A DNA stretch of 64,000 nt from NCBI GenBank assembly GCA_033239525.1, contig BSYO01000003.1, positions 23,391,716 through 23,455,715 on the forward strand, given 5' to 3'. The DNA comes from Nepenthes gracilis. Taxonomy: Eukaryota > Streptophyta > Magnoliopsida > Caryophyllales > Nepenthaceae. Positions within the stretch are counted from its first letter, which is position 1. Every line of letters begins with the position of its first letter. Below the pieces are notes generated by a model. That model saw only the letters and a program-made list of their open reading frames with translations, had not been told where the DNA came from and ran no database searches. Shown one piece after another: positions 38,399 through 50,289 of this stretch. The position numbers and the translations under genes are program-made.

Positions 38399-39488
38399 TG
38401 ATGGGTAAGCCGATAGCAGGCAGACCTAATAAGAAAAATCGCCTAAAGTCCAGAAAAGTCCACACACGTGTTAGACGGTCAGCACTAGTATTGACCGCAC
38501 GGAGCACCAACCAGGCGGCCAACGCGCTCCCTCAAGACGGTCAACATTCCTGTTAATCGAAAGCATTGTAGTAGCAAGTCGTGAAAAGATAAAAAACCTA
38601 ATACGGGCTGGGCCTAATTTGGTGGACATTTTCGTACACGACAAGCAACGGTCCTTTCCCCGATTTCATGCCTTCCTTGAACCCAATCTTCTCTAAAGAA
38701 GGCATTAACTGATTCAGCGCCCTTCCCATGAGGAAGGCGCCAGATTCTCTCTTCCTGTCCACGATGGAGCCTAATGGTAATAAAAGTACAGAAGGAAGGC
38801 AAATAATCTAGAGACCCATTACGTGCTCAGAAAGAAAACGATCCCATCAGTCAAGCCCTTCTGCTCAAGGAAGGACGCCCAACTCAAGGCAGGGATCACG
38901 TCTTCTTGGCCAAGGAAGGTCTCCCTCCCCCACCATCTATATAACCTCGCAGAGTCGCCACTCTGGAGGAGACGATTTAAGATACGAACACAGACGCAAA
39001 ACTACAACGCAATGCTACTACAAAAATCATGGGGCATACTTACGCTCGTACCTAAGTGAACAATCACTTACTTTGTTAATCCTACTCCATGCCTCCAAAT
39101 TTCAGGGATTTCGCTTGCTCCTCGAGATCCATTCTTCTAAGCTTCCACGCTTTCAGGACATAACCTGCCATTTGTTCCCTGCGAATATCAAGTTCGGAAA
39201 CCATACTTTTGACGAGTCATGGGAACGTTTCTAACATCTAAAGGCCAACACTATCACCAATCTTAATCATGCTCCCTATTTTGTCTTACGTTTCAGTTTA
39301 CCTTTTTAAGGTTTGAAGGCTTATTGTTGACTTGAATGTCGGAGTATTTTCGGTGTGATAACATTTCGCTGACACCTGTCCTCTTGTTTATTGTAGTGGT
39401 ATGCAGGATCCCGACTCGATGAATGGAGTTGGATCCAAACGATCAAGCAAATTCGAATCTGTTTGAAGTCGAATCTAGGTACTTATCA
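38399..39488 (+). repeat. 3' LTR of Tat element 1
   Basis: Begins TGATGGGTAAGCC and ends AGGTACTTATCA, followed at once by the GATAC duplication. Differences from the 5' LTR are mostly transitions. Confidence 0.9.
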
Positions 39489-41371
39489 GATACTTGTCAA
39501 TGTTAGATGTGTATGTGAAAATATAATGTAGACGAGGGATATGATTGCTCAATTAAAAACTTTTGAGGTTTACATGGCTTACTTCTTCTATTTCTTATTG
39601 TTATTATTTTTTTAACATATAAACTACATTTCAAATATTCTTCTCTATCAATGTGGACATATAAAAAATATTATATGAAATAAATAAATACAAATGGTTG
39701 ATTTATAAACTTTTAATCATATGTATTCAAAATGAATGAAAGCTTACTATGAAGTATAAAATGGCAATATAAAAGGACATAACAAAGCCTAAGTCAATTA
39801 GAACAATAAATGATGGATATATATATATATCGTGTATATATTAAATTGTGTTTAAATGAATGCTATTTACAGAAATTCTTTTTGAATTATAAAAATATTA
39901 AAAATTGAGTTTACGATTTACACATGTTTAAGGATATTCGTATAAAATAACAGTTTATAGACAATAAGAGAAATAAGTTAGTCTAATGACTATTATTATA
40001 TATTTTATTAGATATGTTGAATAATCTACGGACTGTAGGCTCTATTTTCATAATAAAGTGTTAAGAATGTCAAATCAAAAAATATAAATTTTCTAATGGG
40101 CAATTTGATTAGTGAGAATAATCGATTCAAAAAGAAAATTTTAGATAAAGATTATTCGGATTCTCAATCTTTTTTAGCTCAAGCAATATACTTATTCTTT
40201 TTCCCAATATGCCCCACAAGTTTCACTCGGTATCGAGCATCAATTGACATGGTTTCACATGTTATTGATGCCTATTAGCGTCAATCAAATTGTTCAGAAT
40301 TTATCCTGAGGTAACTGAATAATTAATTAAATAATATATTCTTATTAAAAATACTAAAATAACATTAAGAAGATCTGTTAAAATAATAAAATTGTATTAT
40401 GGTGTAAAATACTCTAAGAGCCGATACGATGTTATAGCTGAAAATGATATTGGAATTTTTTAAAACCATGAGTTGCTTTGAATTTGTGGTGTAATGTTAT
40501 AAAAAAAAAGGGTCTTATTTTATGAAATGCAATATAGTCTGAGATTTTGTTCCGGCGACTTCTTGAGAAGGAAATCGTGAAAAATGGAAGTCCGTTGGAG
40601 AATTTCCGAGATTTTGGAAATTTTAGATTTTAAAATAAATTATGATCAGATTATTATATACATCACAGATTTAAATAATTTTTATTAGTAGATATTTTTC
40701 TTTGGTCAAAGTAAATAAGTCTTTTCATTAATTGAATTTTTTTAATAACTTATAAATAAATAAATATATATATATTTATTTATTTCATTGTTATTAAATG
40801 TGATTTGATACGTGTCAAATTGAGAAAAAAATAAATAATTATATGACACGAATGGATTGTTACATTTCTTTATAATATTAATTATTAAGATATATATTTA
40901 TTATATATTGTGATATTTACTTGGATTATTTATAATTAAAAATAAATATATAATAAAATAAAGTCTACAAAAAATCACCATATTTAAAATGTCCATGTCA
41001 TGATAATTCTAAATTATATTTTGACATTATTCTATTTGAATCACCAAAAGTGGGAAATAATGGAAGTTTTTGAGCAATGAACTATCAATTTGATTCTCAT
41101 ATTTTTAAATTATTGTTATTTTTAATCCTTTGTTTGATATAATTTAAACCATTCAATATTTTAAAAATTGATTTATTCTTTGTTTATCAATATTTTTTCA
41201 TAAAAAATAATACTTATGAAATCCGAATTAATATCAAAACCAAACATTTTAAAAAAGTCACTCTTATTTATATATTAAAATAATAGGATTTAACATTAAC
41301 TCTGATTAATTTGATGCAAAATTATGACAAATTTGATTAAAAAAAATTACTTAATGAGATTATTTTAGTTT
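39489..41371. other. Intergenic, AT-rich
   Basis: Starts with the GATAC duplication and ends with AGTTT, the left duplication of the next solo LTR. It contains TA and ATAA runs (39816-39830, 40755-40775). Short frames such as 40096-40278 have no recognisable product. Confidence 0.5.
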
Positions 41372-42328
41372 TGTTGTGTCCCGGGTCCGCGGTTGTCGTA
41401 CGGATTAGAGAGCCTTCGGATTTCCAAGCACGCGGTGGCGTCAGGAGAATGGTCCGGTCTCCGTTTCTTTGAACCTGGACCTGCACAACACAAATAACAA
41501 ACAAAAGGTCGGGGGTCCGGCAGGATTTCTCCCACCGAAACCACTCCGACGCTCAAGTTAGCAAATTTTCACAATGAACGAAAATGATGCACATTAAGTG
41601 TGGTGTGCGGATGAGTGCTGTAGAAGCGTGAGAGATGCGTGTATACTAGTATGGAGAATGCAGTGAGCAGGTTATGGAAAACCTGACTTTCTTGATGCAC
41701 CGCAAAGGTGACAGACTTTCCTGTAGTCTGAGAAGACGTTGGGTTAGCAATAGCGAGCTAGCTTGCGCCACATGGGAGTGAGTCACTCCTAAGTTCCAGC
41801 TCTTGCTTCTTTGTGAGTTCGTTTAGAGAGTATAGGATCAGAGTTCGAGTTTTGGAAATCGAAGTCGGAAAAGTCGGGGATCCCTTTCTCTGTGGGGTGT
41901 GGGAGCTCTTATAGGTCCCTCCCCATTGGACTCTGGGCGCGAAGATGCCCGTTGTGATGGCTCCCTTGCCGCTGGTCGCTATCGTGAACCGCCGGTCATG
42001 TCGATTGTCGTTTTGTCGTGGCTGGCAGGCTCTTGGGCGCTGCTGGCCACGCCTAGCATCCCCTGACCGAGAATTGTTTGGCTGCCTGCAGACGATTGTG
42101 TGAGCCGTTGGCACTGTACCAGCTGCTTCTCTATTGGCTGGCATTTCCGTCTTTTTGTCGGTTTTTCAGCGGCGCATTAATACCCTGCGGAGTTTTTCAT
42201 CGCCTTCTACCAGTATGGCTCTGCATACGCTTCCTGTACAATTGGGCTGGGCTCGTCATCCTGCGCGGGTTTATCTTCCTTCTTGTGGGCCTTGAAACTC
42301 TTCATGGGCTTGAACATGAGACCCAACA
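41372..42328 (+). mobile_element. Solo LTR, TSD AGTTT, upstream of H2A.Z
   Basis: Left end TGTTGTGTCCCGGGTCCGCG, right end GAGACCCAACA, flanked on both sides by AGTTT (41367-41371 and 42329-42333). It is the same family as 15498-17281 by its first 200 bases but lacks the minisatellites. It is GC-rich, 957 bp, and carries no retrotransposon genes. Frames inside (such as 41758-42144 on minus) are not credible genes. Confidence 0.87.
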
Positions 42329-43168
42329 AGTTTTATAAATATAAAATAATAGAATTATTTCAAATGTAAAATAAACAATTTTATTTTGTTTAACAAATAA
42401 TGATTTTTCAATGTTATCTAATTAAATGACAGAGCTAAAAATTTGAAATTAAAAATATTTCCATCCCACAATGCCGCCAATTTGCGTTCTCGGACGCCCC
42501 GTTCAAAATTTCAACGCCATAAAAATCGATGACGGCTTTACTTCACTTCTCATCTACGTCTGAGCACCTCGTCGACGAGATTGGTCCTACGTCTTCCAAA
42601 GTTTCTCAGGTTTCTCTTTCTCCGTCTCTCCATCTCTCTCTCTCAAACCCGACCCCATCTACCCTTGGATTTTATTGAGAGGATGGTTTTCATCATTTGG
42701 TTTCGTTGTGTCGTTCGTCCTCTCCTGGTCATTTATCGTCATTTCTGTAGAATTTCTATGCTTGATTGTTTTGTAAAACCAACTGATTTTTCAACTCATG
42801 GGTATTTTTTTATGTGGTTCTTTGAGAAAAGGCGAGATCTAAGGGTTTAATAGGCGGGATTTTGCTTTCTTTTTTGGGTACGGATTTTGCTTTCATCTTG
42901 CGAAACTTGAGGGAAGGTTATGCAAACCAAAAGGATTTCATAGATACATCTCCATTTCATTTTTTATAAGTTAGTTGTTTTGTGAATTAAGTTCTACAAA
43001 ATATTTCTTACATAAGTCTCATATTTGAGCATCTGTTGTGCAATTATTTTTTTCTTCGAAAGTTAGCAATTCTTTTGTTTGTATAAGTTTAGGTTGTCTG
43101 CACTTTCGCTGAATTTCTTTTATTTTGCAGTTTAAGATACCCGAAGATCCGTGTACCAGTTAAAAGTC
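42329..43168 (+). promoter_or_regulatory. H2A.Z promoter and 5' leader with a leader intron
   Basis: The core promoter and start site probably lie in 42470-42570. A leader exon appears to end at CAAAGTTTCTCAG (42609), followed by a pyrimidine-rich GT intron that closes at TTTTATTTTGCAG (43130). The second leader piece, 43131-43168, leads to the ATG. The donor is weakly defined, so the intron (42610-43130) is a prediction. No clear TATA box was found. Confidence 0.5.
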
Positions 43169-46100
43169 ATGGCGGGGAAGGGTGGGAAGGGACTTTTGGC
43201 AGCAAAAACTACTACTGCTAACAAGGAGAAGGAGAAGGAGAAGGAGAAGGAGAAGAAGAGGCCTATTTCCCGCTCCTCTAGGGCTGGTCTTCAGGTATCT
43301 TATCCCCTACTTTCTTCACCATGATCATATTTGGTTGAATCTAATGTCTAACCAATATCTCCTCTAGGGCAGGTTCAGTGCTGCTTCTTTTTTCTTTTTT
43401 TGGATCAAAATTTGGGGTGTGTGGTAGTATTCCCTAATAGCACTTGTATTAGTTGTAGGGGAAAAAAAAAAACTTAACAATGAACGACAAACAACCTGTA
43501 AAGCCAAACACTTTCGGATTAAAACTGGCATCAAGCTGTTCATGTCAACTTTATTTATCTGATACAAACCATCTACATTGCATCTCCTTTATGACTCGCT
43601 CGGTCGTATTTAAGTAGAGTCAAGTGAAGCTGTACAGGGTTAGACTTTGAAGCTTGGACACGAGATTCGCATGATTAGTGGTGGCTAATGTTGTCGAGTG
43701 GTGACTAATAATCAACTAAGATAAATGTTTTTGGTGATGCTTTTTAACCAACTTTGGAATATTTTTGAGTGCTGTTATTCTCATTAAATTTTAAATCATT
43801 TTTTCCTCACTCTTTAAGTTTTCTCTATCTACTTGTGTGGGCATGTTGGGAGAAATTATTGGGTGGCTTCTTGATTATGGTTCCCTCTCAAAAAGTTGTG
43901 TAGCCCATAAAGAGAGTAGGGCTCATACAGATCGTGTGTGTGAGTGGGAGCGCATTTTGTCGATCACGTAATAATCACTAGTGTCTTTCAGTTAGCTATA
44001 GGACCATGATCTTGTTGGGACCCAGGACACCAGCCTTCTCAATTGAGCCGAGAATATATCTCTCTAAAGATCAAAATACTAAGTCTCTTTGTTTTGACAC
44101 ATGAGGAGCAGCAACGATAGTATAATTATAATCTCAATAATAATATAACAATATTATAAACAATGCATATAATATTTTTTGTTGGGAACCCTTTAATATA
44201 GGATAAAATTATATGACCTTTAAAATTTTATAAATTATGTGCTTAATTATATCAATTAAAAGTATATCCTTTAATTTTACCTTAATATTTGTATACTAAA
44301 ATAAATACAATAATAGATAAAAAATAATATAAAATTATAATAAAAAATGTCCAAAATAATAACGGGGTCAACTTATTAACCATGGTAAATGTCAGAATAA
44401 GAATTAGTGCTCAAAAGGATGGCATGGGTTTTCTCCTTCTTTTTACCCTCGTTTTGTCTCTCTCACGTCAGCTGTGAAAGGATTGCAGAAGTCGTGCAAT
44501 AAATGGTCTAAATTAAAAATAGGATATTTATGGCTGCACAAGTCATTTAAACGTCCGTCTTTCAATCATTTATTGTGTACCCACTAGAAATTTGCTCTAG
44601 TTAGGCGCTCAAGCTGCTGATGCACAGACCTCACGCAAGGCCTTGCCTTGCAGGTTTGTTCGAACTAATTTGTGTGGACGTTCGCAGCCAATTATTTTCA
44701 AAATCAGGTAAAATAAATAGTAAATATTTAGGATAGGTATAAGACACAGAAGGTAGTGATCCATCCCAAGAAGTTTTACTTGTCTAAAGTGTCTTGTCAT
44801 AGTAGGCTTGCTTAAACAAATGATTCCTTTTCTTGGAATGCAATCTTCATTGATATAGCATAATTATATGAACGGTTTGGGTATCTCTAGTCCTAACTCT
44901 AGGTTCTCCTGGGGAAGGTTATAAAGTAGAACTGAATGCTGCGTAAAAAGCTGCTGGTGTAAGTTCATCCTTGATGCCCTTAAAGCTCAGCATCGGAGCT
45001 TGAAGGCCTGACTATGGCCCTTAGCGAGAGGTTAGGGCTCCAAATACTAGATCATATGACCAACTATTACAGGACACAGATTGTGGTCTGATGTTGCTGT
45101 GTTATTATTTTATTCTATCGTTTAAGGATAAAGCCATGGAGCATGTTAAGATTGTGAAATGTAATAAAACATAATATACTCTAAATTATGCAGAAAAACT
45201 CATTATTTTGGCTAGATTATTGGCTTTCTTTTGAAAAAAAGCTAACCGTTTGTCGGAGTATATTTGCAAATGAAAACACTAGCTTTTTGTAACTCCAGTG
45301 CCACGGAATTAGAATAATTTTTGTGGGTTTTCTGTTACATCTTCTTACTATCATTATATTTATTTTTCTTATTTTCTTTTCTTTCCCTTTAATTGAGTGA
45401 GGCCTAAAAGGTAAACTAAGTTGGATAACCTCACAAGTGGTAGAGGTAGCAGTCTTTGACCAAGTACCAGATTGGGCCAACCCATCATGTTCGTCCACCC
45501 AATTCACTTAATCTAACAATCCTTGTCTTGATGTCAGCTTAATTACCAATTTTTTTTGCTACCTTCACTAGTTTGAGTGATATATTTTCAATAGCACGTG
45601 CGAGAGAAGAAAATTGGGAATTTAGAGGAATTATAGGACAAATTAAAAAGTATTTGCAGTATTATTTATCTGTCAACCATTGCATGTTAGGCAATGTGCT
45701 TAGGCTGGACAGAACTGTCCAGTTTGAAGCATTTCAATTAGATACATCAAGGATGCTCAAGTTTGCCAATTCTATGTTTAAATCTGTCAAATTTTATAAA
45801 GTAGTTGTCATGTTTGTTATGAATATAGAAATTCATACCCAAAAGAACTCTAATGAATAAAATTTTGCTACTTTTGGTTAAATTGGTATATTTTTACTGA
45901 GAAGAATGATTCAATAAGGAGGCTTATGTATAAATATTGGATTAATTTGTAGATTTGTTATGTTCACGTGGGACATCTTTTAATCTTGTGTAAGTCAGAT
46001 TGGATTTATTTGGTCTAAGGATGGATTGGAGATGCTTAGAGGGTATGTCATGGATTAGTTGGGAGGATAATGTTGGGGATTGGCCGGCAAGAGTTAGATC

Positions 46101-48035
46101 GAGGGGAAAGAACACGTCAAAAAAAATAATGAACAATAACTACAAAAGGAAAGGGATAAATGAGACAAGCATAATTTACGTGAAAATTCTCTTTTGAATA
46201 AAAGGGAAAAAATTACGGGACACTTCACAAATTTCACTATAAAAAATTTGGTTATAGAAATCCAAACAACAGAATACAAGAGCAAAACACGACTTCTTGT
46301 ATTACACCGTTCTATCCCAGAGTAGCAGCATTATCAAAATATATACATATGAGTCTCCTTTCCGGTAGCACTTATTTTGCAAGTTGAATACTCACTCTAC
46401 AAGTTGAACACCTACTCTGCAAGTCAATCACCTACTTTGGGCTTTGAAGGTGATTTGTTACACCCACTCACACATTTTTCTGTTCATTGACAAATTGTGG
46501 TCGGTTTTTAGTATCTTCAATCCCGCCGGCCCCTTTTAGTCCAGCTGGGCTCATTGGCGCAGCCAGCCGGCCACATAGGCAGGCCGCACTAGACTGGTCG
46601 GCTCATCAGGCCGGCCTCAATCTTCCGCATTTGGTATGCCTATAACTCTTCACTCCGGCACCGATTGCTTCTGCTGTTGCTCGCCGTGCGCGTAAAGTGC
46701 GCACGAATACAATAATACTCGTGTCTTAGTATCGTACCCATGTGAGCTTTCGGCCAAACCTCTGATCGGTTTGTCAACCGGACGTAGGCCCACATGGGAG
46801 TAATGCATATCCCAATAGATAAATGATTTATTTTGTATCTATATGCTTAAAAAGTTTTAGTTAATTTTATTAAATGTAATCAAGTATCAACACTACCTTT
46901 TACAATGAAAAATCTGCTAAAAATGACAAAACATTGTCAATCCCCATCTAAAATTGAATAAAGCTGTGTTAGAGACATTAGATTAAGGCTACATGCCATT
47001 CCTTCTTTGAGAAAATTCTCGGCCTCAATCTCATCTTTAGAATGAAATCTAGGCTTTTGGAAGACTAAGTCTGTTGGAGCTGTTTGCTCTTAACCTTGGG
47101 CATGATTTGATTTTGTTTGGTATGATATAAATTTGTTTTGTGTCATCGGCCTGCTTAAATAGTCTATCCGAAATTTTAAATAGAGATTATGAATATGTAT
47201 TTTGGGTCTATCACTTTATATATAACTCTTTTTTACTCAAAGTTCATATTTTTGAGAGTTTAAAAATGCAATTTTTGTAACTACCTTTGCCATCTTGCTA
47301 TTGAAGGAAATGAAAATTTTCCTCTTCTGCGTGTGGTTTTTTCTTTTTCTTCTTTATTCGGAGTTTTTTCACGTAAATCTTCTATTATAATTTTATATTA
47401 TGTTATATGATTATTTATTATTTTATTATATTTAATCTCCTGAAATTCTAACTGATTTGATTAGATTTTAATAACAAGGAAATCTTGAAGATGGATTGAG
47501 AACTTGAATCCTGTCTGTCAGCAGTGAGGAAGAAGAAAATTCTGGGTTTATACTACTGGCGAGATGTAACACGATGTCTTAGATAAGGCAACATATAGTC
47601 GACAACCTAGCTTTCATAAACAATGTTTTCATATTTCCTAGCAGTTATTTCACCATTCCTCATTGTCTTCTTTCCTTAGCTAAATTCTCCATTGAATAAT
47701 AGTATTGTTTGCATGGACTGTGCATGAGGGGACTTTAGTTTCCGGTGGGTCGGATTCACCGGCATCTCAAAGCAAGGGCCTCTGCCAATGGCCGTGTTGG
47801 GGCCACTGCCGCTGTCTACTCTGCCGCAATCCTCGAGTACTTGACAGCAGAAGTGTTGGAGCTAGCCGGGAACGCGAGCAAAGATCTTAAGGTGAAGAGG
47901 ATCACTCCGAGGCATCTGCAGCTCGCCATTAGAGGAGACGAGGAGCTCGACACCCTCATCAAAGGAACCATTGCTGGCGGCGGTGTCATCCCTCACATCC
48001 ACAAATCTCTCATTAACAAATCTACCAAGGATTGA
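43169..48035 (+). CDS. H2A.Z: Histone variant H2A.Z
   Basis: H2A.Z replaces H2A in nucleosomes near plant promoters, loaded by the SWR1 complex, and affects gene responsiveness. Exons are 43169-43294 and 47739-48035, with GT-AG borders in phase 0, giving 140 residues. Exon 1 encodes [20 protein letters not shown], a KE run and [12 protein letters not shown]. Exon 2 opens with [18 protein letters not shown] and carries the histone fold and the variant hallmarks [27 protein letters not shown] and STKD. These separate H2A.Z from canonical H2A and H2A.X (no SQ[E/D] tail). The exon junction after GLQ is at a usual place for plant H2A.Z genes. The intron is 4444 bp, long for this gene, and carries a Copia solo LTR. 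The 3' UTR probably ends near AATAAAA at about 48337. Confidence 0.95.
43223..43258 (+). repeat. AAGGAG hexanucleotide repeat in H2A.Z exon 1
   Basis: About six hexamer units encode alternating Lys and Glu in the N-terminal tail. Because the unit is a multiple of three, changes in copy number keep the frame. Confidence 0.85.
46071..46817 (-). mobile_element. Reverse Copia solo LTR in H2A.Z intron, TSD GATAA
   Basis: The right end GGCCCACATGGGAGTAATGC, closing in ATCCCAATA, is the inverted start of the Copia LTR at 59111 (GGCCCACACGGGAGTGACCC). The left end is TGTTGGGG. GATAA flanks both sides (46066-46070 and 46818-46822). Length is 747 bp against 779 bp for the full element's LTR. It lies within intron 1 of H2A.Z, opposite to the gene. 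Confidence 0.85.
46373..46440. repeat. Three short direct repeats in the reverse LTR
   Basis: Three near-copies of a unit close to TGCAAGTTGAACACCTACTC (about 22 bp) follow each other inside the Copia LTR. They are too degenerate for an exact count. Confidence 0.5.
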
Positions 48036-49064
48036 GCTTCTATCTCTAGTTGGTAATTAAGCTTATTCTGTTAAATGTAGTACCTAGCAGCTGTTAATTT
48101 AGCTAATTCCACATGTTTCTGTGATAGTTTATTCCGCTAGAACTAGTAATCCTGTTTAGACCAAGGCAGTTTAGTGTTTGCACTTAGTAGCTAATTTGCA
48201 TTGTTGTAAAGAATGCATGTTAACTTCTATTGACTTTTCGTATTGTTGTCTTTCATTCGCTCCCCCAAGCACTTACAAAAATTTACCCAGATTATTAGGC
48301 TCTCGTGTCTTTCCAATAATTTTGTAATTTGAAGGAATAAAAATAAAATAATAGATTAAATAGTGTTAAAATTTATCATTTATCACTTTTAAAAATAATT
48401 TAAATCATTAAGAGAATAAGAGAATATAATATTTAAAAGAATTATGATAAAATTAATAAAAATTAGACTACGTCTCATATATCAAGTTTGAAAAATATGG
48501 ATAGAAGGGAGAAAAATTATTTTCAGGAGAAAGTAAATTATAATGATAATAATTTTTGTCTGTCTTTTTTGATGTATTATATTTTAAATGTTTTAGGATT
48601 TTGTGATTGTCGGATTTATGTACTTTTATCATTACAATCTAAATAGATTTTTTTATGATTTAAATTTAAATTTTAAATTATAATAGAATAATTTTATCAT
48701 TATACTAATGTAAATTTTGTCATATTTTTGTGCCCAATTTGTATATTTTGAGCTTGGCCATAAGAAAGAACTAAATTTTCTGTGCGATATTCACATAATA
48801 TAGTATGTATTTTTGAATTATGTGGTATTTTATCTGTTATTATATTAGTTTGTTAGCGTGAGTAGATATATTTGATGTTATATTTTTCTTAAGATGTTTA
48901 GAATGTATTTCTTAATATGAATTTTAATTAAAAGCAATACTAGTAGGGGTGTATCGTGGTACTAATTATCTGTACTACGAGAACAGGTGCGACGAGAATT
49001 AGTTTTGATATCATTATATAAATAGGATCAAAAAAATGGTTTTGCTACTTGTATCATTTTAGGG
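48036..49064. other. H2A.Z 3' UTR and intergenic DNA
   Basis: The first 300 bases are the probable 3' UTR, with AATAAAAATAAAATAATAG near 48336-48354 as a possible polyadenylation region. The rest is AT-rich, with no gene, up to the LTR of element 2. Confidence 0.5.
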
Positions 49065-49751
49065 AGATACGGACATAGTTGGTGACGGCCCAAGTGAAAA
49101 AGTTTCTCGAAAGATTCAGCCTATAATAAAATGGAGGCCCAGTTAGACCATATCGCCCAAAATTTGTAAATGAGCTTATGAATTTTATCTGAACTGTTAC
49201 TTCTTGAAAGAAGATGGAACCAACTCAAATCGACCGAAACAGTTTCCTTCTCTTACCTGAAAGAACGGAGTCGATTACCAATTAAAAATTGTCAATTGAA
49301 CGGCATTTACTTATTCATTTGACAGTTCTTTAGATGGTTGGATGAAAAGGTCAATTGTCCATAATGTTTATATCAACCTCTCTTTTCTAACAGGAAAAGA
49401 GGATGATACTCAATTAAATTGAAACAAATAAATAGGCAATCCTAAAGCGCTTCCGGTGCACACGCTCTCTCTTCTATTAAGACGTTTTCTACAAAATACA
49501 CATTACAAACAAAATCATTTTTTGTAAGCATTTATACTTACGTTATCTCTTTTTTTTTTAAAAAAAAAAATTACTAACATGAGCATCATAGAACATATTA
49601 GGAAATGAGTGTCGCAAATCCTTTGATCGTATATTTGTTATGTTGTACAGGATCCAAATTAAGAGCGTATAGAGGCCGGACTTGTATTAGACTGATTTGA
49701 TAATTTTTGACACCCTAATTTGTATAATAATTCGAATTTGAGGATGCATTA
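49065..49751 (+). repeat. 5' LTR of Tat element 2
   Basis: Starts near GATACGGACATAGTTG and ends GATGCATTA, before a decayed primer-binding site TTGCTGCCATCTGTAC (from TTGGCGCCGTCTGTGG). It aligns with 58089-58749 with many differences. Confidence 0.7.
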
Positions 49752-50289
49752 TTGCTGCCATCTGTACAAAATAACTAAAAAGACTGATTACCACACTCTT
49801 GTGAAGATCGACATGGTGAACACATGAGTATAAGTCAGTGTATCGATCAAAGATGTCACCTAATGTGGCAGCTGCTATTTTATGGGCAGTTGGGAGGATG
49901 ATCGTCTCGACCCATATGTACGAGGACTCGTGATAAGAATGGACGACATCTCCAAGATCGTTTAGACTATTTAAACACTATTGGACGAGTAGTCGAAGGG
50001 GCTTTGTTTTCCCCTTCCTAAACAACGACTTCCAGGCAAAGGAAGAGGGGAAGGAAGTACTCAACCGATAAGGATCATCAGCCCGAATACCTCAGGACTC
50101 AAGTTGCCTAAAGCAACAAGGTCTAGATATGCTCAGAGGGTCGTCTGATTTACAATACCTGAGACGATAGCCCCGTTAGGCAAAATCTTCATTATTCCCG
50201 TGATGATTGGGAGCCTTCATACCAAGTAGGAGCCTTTCACAATATGCACGCTCCAAAGGTTGTGAACTGTTCAACCTCTCATGCTACAC

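Larger units (their letters stand above)
28788..39488 (+). mobile_element. Tat-lineage Ty3/Gypsy retrotransposon 1, TSD GATAC
   Basis: A complete but decayed element of 10.7 kb. It has two LTRs of about 1.09 kb that are roughly 85-90% identical by eye, a primer-binding site, gag, protease, reverse transcriptase, two RNase H domains, integrase, a tandem-repeat spacer, an antisense ORF and a polypurine tract. GATAC flanks it exactly (28783-28787 and 39489-39493). The second, archaeal-type RNase H and the antisense ORF after pol are hallmarks of the Tat lineage. Every coding domain is broken by stops or frameshifts, so it cannot move on its own. Confidence 0.92.

Noticed and set aside
40096..40278. 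60-codon plus-strand frame
   Set aside because: AT-rich, isolated and without motifs.
41758..42338. Frames of 86-128 codons in GC-rich DNA upstream of H2A.Z
   Set aside because: They lie within, or run just past the end of, the solo LTR 41372-42328, whose flanking duplications are exact; GC-richness explains the long frames.
44014..44210. Two TGTTGGGAMCC strings 185 bp apart, as if ends of a small TRIM
   Set aside because: No matching CA ends, primer-binding site or target-site duplication was found.
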